A stretch of DNA of 33,862 nt from Bacilli bacterium (lineage in GTDB: Bacteria; Bacillota_I; Bacilli_A; RFN20; CAG-631): the NCBI GenBank assembly GCA_900754115.1, contig CAAEBM010000034.1:1-33862 (forward strand), written 5' to 3'. The stretch's first letter is position 1. The number at the start of each line of letters is the position of its first letter. This document shows positions 22,259 to 30,473 of this stretch, piece by piece. The notes below the pieces were generated by a model that worked only from the letters and a program-made list of their open reading frames with translations, was not told the origin of the DNA and ran no database searches. The translations under genes were made by a program, and so were the position numbers.

Positions 22259-22900
22259 TATGTCAGCAATTTTTTTAACTAAACTATCATATTTTGGTTG
22301 TCCTGGTTTTAAAGTTAAAAATATATCTTGGTATTGATTTAACAATTTTTGATATTTTTCTAACCAAAGTTTTTCTCTTTTTTGGATAAAAATAGGCCCA
22401 TATTGCAAGGAAAATTCATCATAAACTATCTTTTTGTTGGTTTTTTTAGCAGCAATAATTTCATAATATTGCTGATGTTCATAAACCATGACCTCATCAA
22501 TGATTTCATAAGAAGATTGCATAAGCCATTGACGCACAATTTCACAATGGCTATTAGCTTGCAAGATTAATTGAGGGTAACCATCAACACGTTCACTTAA
22601 AATCTTAGTAATTAGATGTCCTCCCATTCCAGCAATAATTATTACATCAATATGAGAAGGTAAATTTTTTATTCCATCTGTTAACATAGGAATAATTTGT
22701 TTTTGTAGCTGAAATTGTGCAATTTTATGGATAGCTTGTTGCAATGGTTTTTTTGCTATATCACAAGCATAAGCCTGTTGAACTTTATGGTTTAAACAAA
22801 GATAAATGGGTAAACTTCCATGATCTGTACCTATGTCTGCTATGGTTTGACATGGTGGTACAAGATTTGCAATGGCCTGTAATCGTTTCGATAACTGCAA
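22238..22900 (-). CDS. trmK: tRNA (adenine-22 N1) methyltransferase TrmK
   Basis: 220 residues. The SAM-binding motif IADIGTDHGSLPIYL (about 18-32) and the IIIAGMGGHL motif (about 88-97) are typical of TrmK, which makes m1A22 in tRNA. Translation begins at a TTG codon (MQLSKRLQAI); GGAG in the last codons of sigA is 7 nt upstream, which supports this start. It directly abuts the sigA stop, as in Bacillota where trmK follows sigA. Its 3' end is fused into the shared terminator with rpmE. Confidence 0.93.
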   Translation of the reverse strand: MQLSKRLQAIANLVPPCQTIADIGTDHGSLPIYLCLNHKVQQAYACDIAKKPLQQAIHKIAQFQLQKQIIPMLTDGIKNLPSHIDVIIIAGMGGHLITKILSERVDGYPQLILQANSHCEIVRQWLMQSSYEIIDEVMVYEHQQYYEIIAAKKTNKKIVYDEFSLQYGPIFIQKREKLWLEKYQKLLNQYQDIFLTLKPGQPKYDSLVKKIADIKKIVQN

Positions 22901-24103
22901 TTACATTCTCCAATCGCCTAATTTTTTAGAACGAGTAGGATGACGAAGTTTTCTTAAAGCTTTTGCTTCAATTTGTCGAATTCGTTCTCGAGTTACATTG
23001 AATTCTTTTCCAACTTCTTCTAAAGTATGAGGACGACCATCTTCTAATCCATAGCGCAATTTTAAAACTTTCGCTTCACGAGGAGTTAAATCGTTTAAAA
23101 TTCTTTGCAATTCATTTTTTAATAATTCATTACTTGCATATTCATTTGGAGTGATGACTTCTTTGTCTTCAATGAAATCTCCTAAATGGGAATCATCTTC
23201 TTCTCCAATGGGTGTTTCTAAAGAAACCGGTTCAAGATTGATTCTTTGAATTTGTCTAACCCGTTCTGGCGTAATGTCACTGTCCATGCGATTGGCAATT
23301 TCTTCTGCTGTCGGTTCTCTTCCTAATTCTTGTGTCATTTGTCTTTGAATACGGGTCATTTTGTTAATGGTTTCTACCATGTGAACTGGAATCCGAATGG
23401 TACGAGCTTGATCCGCAATTGCCCGTGTAATGGCTTGTCTAATCCACCAAGTCGCATAAGTAGAAAATTTATAACCTTTGGAATAATCAAATTTTTCAAT
23501 GGCTTTCATTAAGCCGATATTGCCTTCTTGGATTAAATCTAAAAATGACATGCCTCGGCCTAAGAATTTTTTAGCAATAGAGACAACTAAACGCAAATTT
23601 CCACTAATCAGTTCTTGTTTTGCCATTTCATCTCCTTCAGCAACTCGTTTAGCAACTTCTAATTCACGATCACCTAATAAAGGAACACGTCCAATTTCAT
23701 GAAGATACATTTTGACTGGATCATTAATTTTGGCATCTGTATCATATTCATATTCGTATTTAGATAAGTCTTCTACATCATCAGGAATGGATTCATCCAC
23801 CAATAAAGCATCGTCATCAAATAAATCATCGTCAAGCAACATATCCTCTAACCCTGCATCGCCATCTTTAAAATCGGGTTCATTGGGTTGATTCAATTCT
23901 AAATAATCAATGATATCGGCTAATTCATCATCGGATAAATCTTCATTTTCAAACGCTTTATAGACATCTTCGACTGTCAACTTTTTGCCACTTTTCATCG
24001 CGTTTTGAAGATTCATTTTGATTTCAGCAACATCTTGTTCTGCTGTTTGTTCTTCATCGTTTAGAATATCCATATCCATTTCATTTTCTTTTTCCAGTTT
24101 CAT
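22901..24103 (-). CDS. sigA: Primary sigma factor SigA/RpoD
   Basis: The start is ATG 24103 (400 residues, MKLEKENEMDMD), with GGAGGT 7 nt upstream; an in-frame GTG at 24118 overlaps that RBS. The protein recruits RNA polymerase to the -35/-10 promoters seen across the window. An acidic region 1.1 of about 130 residues (DDDLFDDDALL) is followed by regions 1.2-2.4 (DPVKMYLHEIGRVPLL, NLRLVVSIAKKF, YATWWIRQAITRAI), region 3, and region 4.2 (LEEVGKEFNVTRERIRQIEAKALRKLRHP). All are intact. It lies immediately after dnaG in the classic macromolecular synthesis operon. Confidence 0.97.
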   Translation of the reverse strand: MKLEKENEMDMDILNDEEQTAEQDVAEIKMNLQNAMKSGKKLTVEDVYKAFENEDLSDDELADIIDYLELNQPNEPDFKDGDAGLEDMLLDDDLFDDDALLVDESIPDDVEDLSKYEYEYDTDAKINDPVKMYLHEIGRVPLLGDRELEVAKRVAEGDEMAKQELISGNLRLVVSIAKKFLGRGMSFLDLIQEGNIGLMKAIEKFDYSKGYKFSTYATWWIRQAITRAIADQARTIRIPVHMVETINKMTRIQRQMTQELGREPTAEEIANRMDSDITPERVRQIQRINLEPVSLETPIGEEDDSHLGDFIEDKEVITPNEYASNELLKNELQRILNDLTPREAKVLKLRYGLEDGRPHTLEEVGKEFNVTRERIRQIEAKALRKLRHPTRSKKLGDWRM

Positions 24104-24119
24104 TTGTACTACCTCCACA

Positions 24120-25907
24120 TTATTTTATTCCATATTTTTTCTTTTTTAACATTTGATTTAAAGAAATAATTTCATTGGAAATTTTTCCTTTTTCTGAATC
24201 TGCACTAAAGCGCAGTTTTTCTTTTAACGCTACAATTTTTTGTTCTAATGACATACACTCATTGATTTCATAAATTAAATTTTTGAAATAATCAAACGTA
24301 TAGATTGGTTGATCTTCATGGGTATTTAAAATATCCGTCAACGTTTTTAATGGAGCCTCATTTTCAGGGGCGCTATTTGCAATATAGGAATATAAATCGG
24401 CTTCTTGAAATTCTTGATTTTCTAAATAACAATCTAATATATACATCGCCAATAATTTATATTGGTCATCGGGCATATGAAAATAGGCTTCTTGTTTTTG
24501 AAAATACTGTATTGCATCTTTTGAATGAATCATTTGATAGATGACATCGGACTGTATTTTTTCATTTCTTTTTATCATTCGTTGATTCAAATGGAAATTG
24601 GTTTTGATTTCTAATTCTGGCTTTTTTTCTTGTTCTACTAATTGCAATAAAGCCGGCTTAGAAAATTTTAATTTTTCCGCTAAACGATCAAGATAAAAAT
24701 CAATTTCTAATACATCTTTAGAAGCTAAATAATGACACATTTTTTTAGCAAAAACTTTTCGGTCCTCAAAATTATTGACATGAATGAAAGAATCCATTTC
24801 TTGAAGATAAAAATCAAATACAGAAATGGGATTTTGAACTTTCAATAAAAAGGCATTCATCCCATATTTATTATAATATTCATCTGCATCTTTTACATCA
24901 TCATAATGAGGAATAATGGCAACTTTAATTTTTTCTTTTTCTAATTCTTCTGCTAGTTTTATACTTGCTTGTTTCCCCGCTTGGTCACCATCTAAAGACA
25001 AGATGACTTCCACTCCTAAATATTTAATAATTTTTAAATGGTTTTTTGTAAAAGCCGTTCCCATTAAAGCGATTGCATGAGGAATGGTGCTTTTATAATA
25101 GGCAATGACATCCATAAAACCTTCACAAATATATAATTTTTTACTTTTTTTAATGCTATTTAAAGCGGCATAGTAGTGATATAAATTTTCTCCTTTTACA
25201 AATATTTCTGTTTCTGGAGAATTCACATATTTTGCCATATCACTTGCTTGAATGATTCGGCCACTAAAACCAACAATATTGCCATTTAAGTCTTGAATTG
25301 GAAAAATTAAGCGATTGGCAAAGCGATCTTTTAATTCGCCATATTCCGTTTCAATGGCAATTCCACTGCGTAAAATATCTTCTTCAAGATATTGTTTACT
25401 TTTTAAATATTTTATTAACTTTTCTGCATCTAAACTATAACCGATTCGAAATTCATGCACAACAGCATCTGTAAATTCTCTTTTTTTGAGGTAATCTTGT
25501 GCTTCTTGGCTAGAAGCTAAAGCAGATTGATAATATTTTGTGGCATCTTCTAATAAATCATAAAGAATTTGTTTTTTTGGATTAATATGAATACTTTTTT
25601 TGGTATCAATATCCAATTCAATTCCACCAATTAAAGCCACTTCTTTTAATGCTTCTATAAAAGAAATTTTTTTATATTTTTGAATAAAAGTGATGACATT
25701 TCCACCTTCGCCACAGACAAAACATTTATAAATTTGTTTTTCTCTAGATATGCTTAATGAAGGATTCGTATCGTTATGAAAAGGGCAAACGGCAAAATAA
25801 TTTCGCCCTTTTTTGACTACGTTTAAATAACGTGAGATGACTTCTACGATATCCACGCTCTTTCTAATTTCATTAATTTTTTCTAGGGTTATTTTCTCCA
25901 AATTCAT
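24120..25907 (-). CDS. dnaG: DNA primase DnaG
   Basis: A 595-residue primase making RNA primers at the replication fork. The N-terminal CHC2 zinc site is complete (Cys41, His44, Cys62, Cys65). The TOPRIM core shows the acidic motifs CEGFMDVIA and SLDGDQAGKQA (about 260-310). The C-terminal helicase-interacting region is diverged, as usual. The start needs a note: AGGAG lies only 2 nt before the ATG, whereas the TTG two codons later has 8 nt spacing, so the true start may be 25901. The gene begins 5 nt after the glyS stop and leads directly into sigA. Confidence 0.96.
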   Translation of the reverse strand: MNLEKITLEKINEIRKSVDIVEVISRYLNVVKKGRNYFAVCPFHNDTNPSLSISREKQIYKCFVCGEGGNVITFIQKYKKISFIEALKEVALIGGIELDIDTKKSIHINPKKQILYDLLEDATKYYQSALASSQEAQDYLKKREFTDAVVHEFRIGYSLDAEKLIKYLKSKQYLEEDILRSGIAIETEYGELKDRFANRLIFPIQDLNGNIVGFSGRIIQASDMAKYVNSPETEIFVKGENLYHYYAALNSIKKSKKLYICEGFMDVIAYYKSTIPHAIALMGTAFTKNHLKIIKYLGVEVILSLDGDQAGKQASIKLAEELEKEKIKVAIIPHYDDVKDADEYYNKYGMNAFLLKVQNPISVFDFYLQEMDSFIHVNNFEDRKVFAKKMCHYLASKDVLEIDFYLDRLAEKLKFSKPALLQLVEQEKKPELEIKTNFHLNQRMIKRNEKIQSDVIYQMIHSKDAIQYFQKQEAYFHMPDDQYKLLAMYILDCYLENQEFQEADLYSYIANSAPENEAPLKTLTDILNTHEDQPIYTFDYFKNLIYEINECMSLEQKIVALKEKLRFSADSEKGKISNEIISLNQMLKKKKYGIK

Positions 25908-25912
25908 CGCTC

Positions 25913-27289
25913 CTATAATTGGGTTTGTTTCATTAGGTAAGTTTTTAAGTCTACAATTGATAAGCGTTGTTGTTCCATCGTATCTCTATTTCTTAAAGTA
26001 ACAGTTTGATCTTTTTCACTATCAAAGTCCACTGTAATACAATAAGGAGTGCCAATTGCATCTTGTCGGCGATATCTTTTTCCAATACTTCCAGATGCGT
26101 CATAATCCACTTCAAAAGTTTGTAATAATTCTTGATAAATGGAATTAGCTAATTCCGATTGATGTTTCGTCAATGGTAAAATGGCCGCTTTAAAAGGAGA
26201 TAAAGCTGGATGAAGATGTAAAACAACACGAGTATCTTCCTCATTAATTTTTTCTTCATCATAAGCATCACAAAAAACAGCTAATAATAAACGTTCTACA
26301 CCAACAGAAGGTTCAATGACATAAGGAATATATCTTTCTTTGGTATCGACATCTAAATATTCCATATTTTCACCACTATATTGTTGATGTTTTGATAAAT
26401 CATAATCACTGCGATGAGCAATTCCCCATAATTCTTCAAATTGATTAGAAAAAGGGAATTGATACAATATATCACAAGTCGCTTTGGAATAATGTGCTAA
26501 TTCATTCTTTTCATATTCTAAAAATTGCAAATTTTCTGAACGAATTCCCAGTTGAAGTAAAAAATTCATACAATAATTTTTAAAATATTCGTACCATTGT
26601 AAGTCTGTAGAAGGCTTACAGAAAAATTCTAATTCCATTTGTTCAAATTCACGTGTTCTGAAGATAAAATTGCCTGGTGTAATTTCATTGCGAAAAGCTT
26701 TCCCAATTTGTCCAATTCCAAAAGGTATTTTTTTTCTTGACGTACGCAAAACATTTTTATAATTAATAAAAATTCCTTGTGCTGTTTCTGGTCGTAAATA
26801 AGCGACACTTTTGGCATCTTCGACTACTCCAATAGATGTTTTAAACATGAGTTGAAATTGTCGAATAGGAGTAAAAGATTGATGACCACAAGAAGGACAA
26901 TGTAAATTTTTTTGAACATAGTCATTTAACTCTTCTTGAGACATTGCACTTGCTTTTATACTAGGATCATGTGCTTCAATTAATTTATCAGCACGAAATC
27001 GAGATTTACAATATTTACAATCGATTAAAGGATCATTAAACGTGGCAACATGACCAGAGGCCTCCCAAACTTTAGGATTTAAGATAATAGAAGAATCTAA
27101 ACCAACTACATTTTGATGTTCAACAACAAATTTCTTCCACCAAAGATTTTTAATATTATTTTTTAAAGATACTCCTAAAGGACCATAATCCCAAGAATTC
27201 GCTAAACCGCCATATATTTCTGAACCAGGATAAACAAAACCATAGACTTTAGCATGATTCACAATTTTATCAAAACTAAACTTAGACAT
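25913..27289 (-). CDS. glyS: Glycyl-tRNA synthetase (single-chain alpha2 type)
   Basis: A 458-residue class II aminoacyl-tRNA synthetase charging tRNA-Gly. The N-terminal GFVYPGSEIYGG and NSWDYGPLG motifs, motif 2 (FRNEITPGNFIFRTREFEQ) and motif 3 (PSVGVERLLLAVF) identify the homodimeric type, not the bacterial alpha2beta2 GlyQS. A Cys-rich insertion (CKYCKSRF...CPSCGH, about 87-138) may bind zinc. The C-terminal anticodon-binding domain spans about 355-450. RBS GGGAGTG before the ATG. No T-box leader fits in the roughly 100 nt between start codon and the upstream terminator. It heads the operon glyS-dnaG-sigA-trmK. Confidence 0.96.
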   Translation of the reverse strand: MSKFSFDKIVNHAKVYGFVYPGSEIYGGLANSWDYGPLGVSLKNNIKNLWWKKFVVEHQNVVGLDSSIILNPKVWEASGHVATFNDPLIDCKYCKSRFRADKLIEAHDPSIKASAMSQEELNDYVQKNLHCPSCGHQSFTPIRQFQLMFKTSIGVVEDAKSVAYLRPETAQGIFINYKNVLRTSRKKIPFGIGQIGKAFRNEITPGNFIFRTREFEQMELEFFCKPSTDLQWYEYFKNYCMNFLLQLGIRSENLQFLEYEKNELAHYSKATCDILYQFPFSNQFEELWGIAHRSDYDLSKHQQYSGENMEYLDVDTKERYIPYVIEPSVGVERLLLAVFCDAYDEEKINEEDTRVVLHLHPALSPFKAAILPLTKHQSELANSIYQELLQTFEVDYDASGSIGKRYRRQDAIGTPYCITVDFDSEKDQTVTLRNRDTMEQQRLSIVDLKTYLMKQTQL

Positions 27290-27316
27290 ATTTTCACTCC
27301 CACTTTACAAAATATT

Positions 27317-27322
27317 ATTATA
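27317..27322 (-). promoter_or_regulatory. Probable -10 of the glyS-dnaG-sigA operon
   Basis: TATAAT on the minus strand 28 nt before the glyS start, in very AT-rich DNA. The -35 is weak (TAGTTT at 17-nt spacing). Confidence 0.4.
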
Positions 27323-27394
27323 TAATATTTTTTTTTAAAAAACTACTCTATTTCAAAAATAAAACAAAAAAAACTTTCTTTCGACAAAAAAGAT

Positions 27395-27420
27395 AAAAAA
27401 AGAGTTTATACTCTTTTTTT
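27395..27420 (-). terminator. Terminator of the endonuclease lipoprotein gene
   Basis: Stem AAAAAAAGAGT / ACTCTTTTTTT directly after the TAA stop on the minus strand, with a seven-T tail. Confidence 0.8.
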
Positions 27421-28361
27421 TAGTTACATATTTGCTTGGTTGCTTCATTATAATTTCCCCAAATTTTACAAGCAAATTCAGGGTGATCAATAAATGGATT
27501 TCGATTCCCTTGAATATCTTGCACAGCTTCATTTCTTCTTTGTTCAATTTCATCCACAGGGAATTCTAAATTCCATTTTAATAAGGTGGAAAGTTTTCCA
27601 ATTTTTTTACCACTTCCTAGACCCACTTGGTCAACAATTTCTAAACCATAGCTACTATCTAAACCATAGTGTGTAGCGACATAAAATAAAATTCTAGCCA
27701 CTTGTCCTTTGGATTCATCTTGAGGTTCAAATGCAGTACTACTGCGCTTGTTTTCTGTTTTAACTCCATTTTCATTACAATAAGAACCATTTGGCACTTC
27801 ATCAAAATCTAAATTTCCTCTTGAACTATTTAATTGCATATCGCATGGACGTAAGTGATGTGCATCTGAACCAGGACCTGATTCACCGACACCTTTTGAT
27901 TTTGGCCAGACATGTTCACGATTAATATTTCCGGTAAAATCTTTATTAAATGGACGAGAAGTATTTGTATAAAACATGAAAATATTTCCCGATTTTTCAG
28001 GATCGGCATCTGAGGTCGGGTAAACATCTCGTAACCCACTATAAGAAGTATATGTGTCATGAGTTTCTATCATTAAATCATATAATGCTTCCCGTAATTG
28101 TACTCCTGTCCACTGAGTTGAAATAGATTCATAATACTCTTCTGGATAATAATCTCCATCTGGAGGAGTAATCGTAGAAGTAGATGAATCACTTCCACTA
28201 ACACTATTTGAGGTAGAATTACTACTTGAGTGATTTCCACTAACACTACTTGAATCATTTAAAGAAATAGAGTTTGAATTCGACTTATCAGTTTTACATC
28301 CAGTCAACAAAAAACTGGCTACTGCACCACAAAGAAGTAATGCTTTCAAATTAAAATTCAT
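27420..28361 (-). CDS. Lipoprotein endonuclease I family nuclease
   Basis: 313 residues. The N-terminus is a lipoprotein signal with lipobox LLTGC (Cys22), followed by a Ser/Asn-rich spacer (about 25-65) that would hold the enzyme off the membrane. The remaining chain matches endonuclease I (EndA/NucM-like) non-specific nucleases: NREHVWPKS (147-155, with the likely catalytic His150), SDAHHLRP (165-172), and near the C-terminus NRNPFIDHPEF...IWG. It is expected to act outside the cell, degrading DNA for nutrition or defence. It is a single gene with its own promoter and terminator. Confidence 0.9.
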   Translation of the reverse strand: MNFNLKALLLCGAVASFLLTGCKTDKSNSNSISLNDSSSVSGNHSSSNSTSNSVSGSDSSTSTITPPDGDYYPEEYYESISTQWTGVQLREALYDLMIETHDTYTSYSGLRDVYPTSDADPEKSGNIFMFYTNTSRPFNKDFTGNINREHVWPKSKGVGESGPGSDAHHLRPCDMQLNSSRGNLDFDEVPNGSYCNENGVKTENKRSSTAFEPQDESKGQVARILFYVATHYGLDSSYGLEIVDQVGLGSGKKIGKLSTLLKWNLEFPVDEIEQRRNEAVQDIQGNRNPFIDHPEFACKIWGNYNEATKQICN

Positions 28362-28385
28362 AAATATCCTTCTTTCATTGGCTTA

Positions 28386-28414
28386 ATTGTAATCAATTTT
28401 TTTGATTCTGTCCA
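28386..28414 (-). promoter_or_regulatory. Promoter of the endonuclease lipoprotein gene
   Basis: Minus strand TGGACA (28409-28414), 17-nt spacer, TACAAT (28386-28391), 25 nt before the start codon. Confidence 0.65.
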
Positions 28415-28462
28415 CTATTTCTAATGAAAATGTATCAATTTTCGTTCACATCGCTTTTTTTG

Positions 28463-28491
28463 TTTACGTTTTTGACTAAAAAGAGTATAAT
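28463..28491 (+). promoter_or_regulatory. Promoter of galE
   Basis: TTTACG (28463-28468), 17-nt spacer, TATAAT (28486-28491), 24 nt before the start codon. A TTGACT also occurs closer in, but at an impossible 8-nt spacing. Confidence 0.65.
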
Positions 28492-28514
28492 ATAGAAGAA
28501 AGAAGGAATGAAAA

Positions 28515-29528
28515 ATGAAAATTTTAGTCACCGGTGGAGCTGGATATATTGGAACACACACCTGTGTGGAATTAATACAATCTTCTCATCAAATTGTCGT
28601 CGTTGACAATTTATCCAACTCAAAATATGAAGCGATACGTCGGGTAGAACAAATCACCCATACATCGATTCCTTTTTATCAAGAAGATGTCAGAAATTAT
28701 GAAGCGATGAAAAAAATTTTTGAAAAAGAAAATTTCGATGGAATCATTCATTTTGCTGGATTAAAATGTGTTCCTGAATCAGTAAAAATCCCACTAGATT
28801 ACTATCAAAATAATATTGATGGAACACTAGTTTTATTAAATCTATGTAAAATCTATAAAGTTCGCAACTTTGTTTTTAGTTCTAGTGCTACAGTTTATGG
28901 CGATCCCAAAATTTTACCAATTCCTGAAGATGCTCCTTTAAGTGCTACTAATCCTTATGGTCGAACAAAATTATTTATTGAATATATTTTAAAAGATTTT
29001 TATTTAAGTGATCCTTTCTTTAACATCGCAATATTAAGATATTTTAATCCCATTGGAGCTCATCCATCTGGACTTATTGGAGAAGACCCAAATGGGATAC
29101 CTAATAACTTAGTTCCTTATGTAACCCAAGTAGCCATTAAAAAATTGCCTTATTTAAAAGTAAATGGTAATGATTATCCTACAAAGGATGGAACAGGAGT
29201 TCGGGATTACATTCACGTTTGTGATTTAGCAAGAGGACATGTTCTTGCTTTAGAAAAATTAGCAACAAATTGTGGACTTGTAATCTATAATTTAGGAACG
29301 GGAGTCGGCTATAGTGTTTTAGAAGTTGTAAATGCCTTTTCTAAAGCTGTCGGATTTGAAATTCCTTATCAAATTGTAGAACGAAGACCAGGTGATATTG
29401 CTACTTGTTATGCAGACCCTAAAAAAGCATATGAAGAACTCCACTTTAAAACTCAATATGATTTGACAACCATGGCTAATGATGCTTGGAATTGGCAAAA
29501 GAAAAATCCTGATGGATATGATAAATAA
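28515..29528 (+). CDS. galE: UDP-glucose 4-epimerase
   Basis: A 337-residue extended short-chain dehydrogenase interconverting UDP-glucose and UDP-galactose for galactose use and surface glycans. The Rossmann motif GGAGYIGTH (7-15), the SSSATVYG motif with the catalytic Ser (about 124), and the YGRTK motif (Tyr148, Lys152) are intact, as is a GVRDYIHVCDLA segment. Full length for the family. RBS AAGGAATG. No other Leloir-pathway gene is adjacent, so it may serve mainly glycan synthesis. It has its own promoter and terminator. Confidence 0.96.
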   Translation: MKILVTGGAGYIGTHTCVELIQSSHQIVVVDNLSNSKYEAIRRVEQITHTSIPFYQEDVRNYEAMKKIFEKENFDGIIHFAGLKCVPESVKIPLDYYQNNIDGTLVLLNLCKIYKVRNFVFSSSATVYGDPKILPIPEDAPLSATNPYGRTKLFIEYILKDFYLSDPFFNIAILRYFNPIGAHPSGLIGEDPNGIPNNLVPYVTQVAIKKLPYLKVNGNDYPTKDGTGVRDYIHVCDLARGHVLALEKLATNCGLVIYNLGTGVGYSVLEVVNAFSKAVGFEIPYQIVERRPGDIATCYADPKKAYEELHFKTQYDLTTMANDAWNWQKKNPDGYDK

Positions 29529-29546
29529 CTATCAATTGAAATAATT

Positions 29547-29578
29547 AAAAAAGAACTTGATGAAAAGTTCTTTTTTTT
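29547..29578. terminator. Bidirectional terminator between galE and the acyltransferase gene
   Basis: AAAAAAGAACTT / AAGTTCTTTTTT stem with A and T flanks. It serves both convergent genes. Confidence 0.88.
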
Positions 29579-30326
29579 ACGTATGAGGATACTTTTTTTT
29601 GCTAATGTTTTCATAAGGAACGACGCGATGAGGAGGTAAACTATACGCTAGTTTAGTAATTTCTTCCTTTAAATAATCGGTAATTCTTTTTTTCTCTACA
29701 TCAAAATCGTTTGTTGCATCAAATACAATTGGTTTTCCAATGATAACTTTGTTTAAGGCAGGACAGACATAAGAAGGATAAAAATAGACATCTTTTTTTT
29801 CTTTTCCTTGATATAGTTTAGCAACACTGACAAAATTTTGTAAAAATTCATTTACTATCTCATTATAACTTTTATGTTCTTCTGGACAAATGATTAAATC
29901 TTCTTGATTTTTTAAAGTTTGAACGGAAAGTTTTGCTGTCGTAAAATAGCGATTATCTCGATAAACGGGCAAAGTATCTGCATGTTTAAAAATATATTGG
30001 GATAATGGGGCTAACAAATGAGCTAAAAATTTAAAAAACCATTTGCTTTTCTTTTTATGAGGCCAAAAATCTTTCATCGCATATTCGGGAAATTCTTTTT
30101 TATCAAACACTTCTCCTATACACCATATTTTTTTTACTCTAGGATAGTAAAATTGATAGGCTAAAGGTCCTCCTATTTGAGCATGATTGCTGACAACAAT
30201 CGTTGCCGCATCTTTTTTGAATTCTTCTGTTATTTCAAATTTATATTTTTTCGTAAATAACTTCACAAAAAAATATAAGATTCTAAATGTTAAAGGTTTC
30301 TTGTTTTTTTGTTTTTCTTTTTTCAT
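29577..30326 (-). CDS. PlsC-like acyltransferase with altered HX4D motif
   Basis: The start is set at ATG 30326 (249 residues, MKKEKQKNKK) because GGAG lies 9 nt upstream; an ATG five codons earlier has no clear RBS. The fold resembles 1-acylglycerol-3-phosphate acyltransferases. SNHAQIGGP gives the catalytic-type His but has Gly where the HX4D Asp is expected. LPVYRDN corresponds to motif II and ICPEEHKS to the FPEG motif III. I recall similar NHxQ...GP proteins annotated as acyltransferases in Clostridia, so the variant may be a real subfamily. It is probably membrane-associated. Substrate and activity are uncertain. Confidence 0.7.
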   Translation of the reverse strand: MKKEKQKNKKPLTFRILYFFVKLFTKKYKFEITEEFKKDAATIVVSNHAQIGGPLAYQFYYPRVKKIWCIGEVFDKKEFPEYAMKDFWPHKKKSKWFFKFLAHLLAPLSQYIFKHADTLPVYRDNRYFTTAKLSVQTLKNQEDLIICPEEHKSYNEIVNEFLQNFVSVAKLYQGKEKKDVYFYPSYVCPALNKVIIGKPIVFDATNDFDVEKKRITDYLKEEITKLAYSLPPHRVVPYENISKKKYPHT

Positions 30327-30389
30327 ACTCTCATTCTCCATTTAATATAGTACCTTTTTTGCAGACATTTTTCCATCTTTTTTTTAATT

Positions 30390-30415
30390 TTATTTGAATT
30401 TAAAAATTCAAATAA
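30390..30415. promoter_or_regulatory. 26-bp perfect palindrome abutting the symporter -35
   Basis: Inverted repeat with half-site ATTTGAATTT extended to 12 bp per arm and a 2-bp centre (30402-30403). It ends one base before the TTGAAA at 30416, a typical place for an operator, and lies between two divergent genes. No T tail, so not a terminator. Confidence 0.6.
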
Positions 30416-30444
30416 TTGAAATAATAAGATTCACGTGGTATAAT
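30416..30444 (+). promoter_or_regulatory. Promoter of the symporter-typA operon
   Basis: TTGAAA (30416-30421), 17-nt spacer, TATAAT (30439-30444), 30 nt before the start codon. Confidence 0.8.
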
Positions 30445-30473
30445 TCAAACCGGATTAATGAAGGAGTGAAAAA

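Noticed and set aside
22901..24118. SigA start at GTG 24118
   Set aside because: The codons between 24118 and 24103 contain the GGAGGT ribosome binding site for the ATG at 24103.
27290..27394. Possible T-box riboswitch upstream of glyS
   Set aside because: The space is too short and has no specifier stem, T-box sequence or terminator/antiterminator pair.
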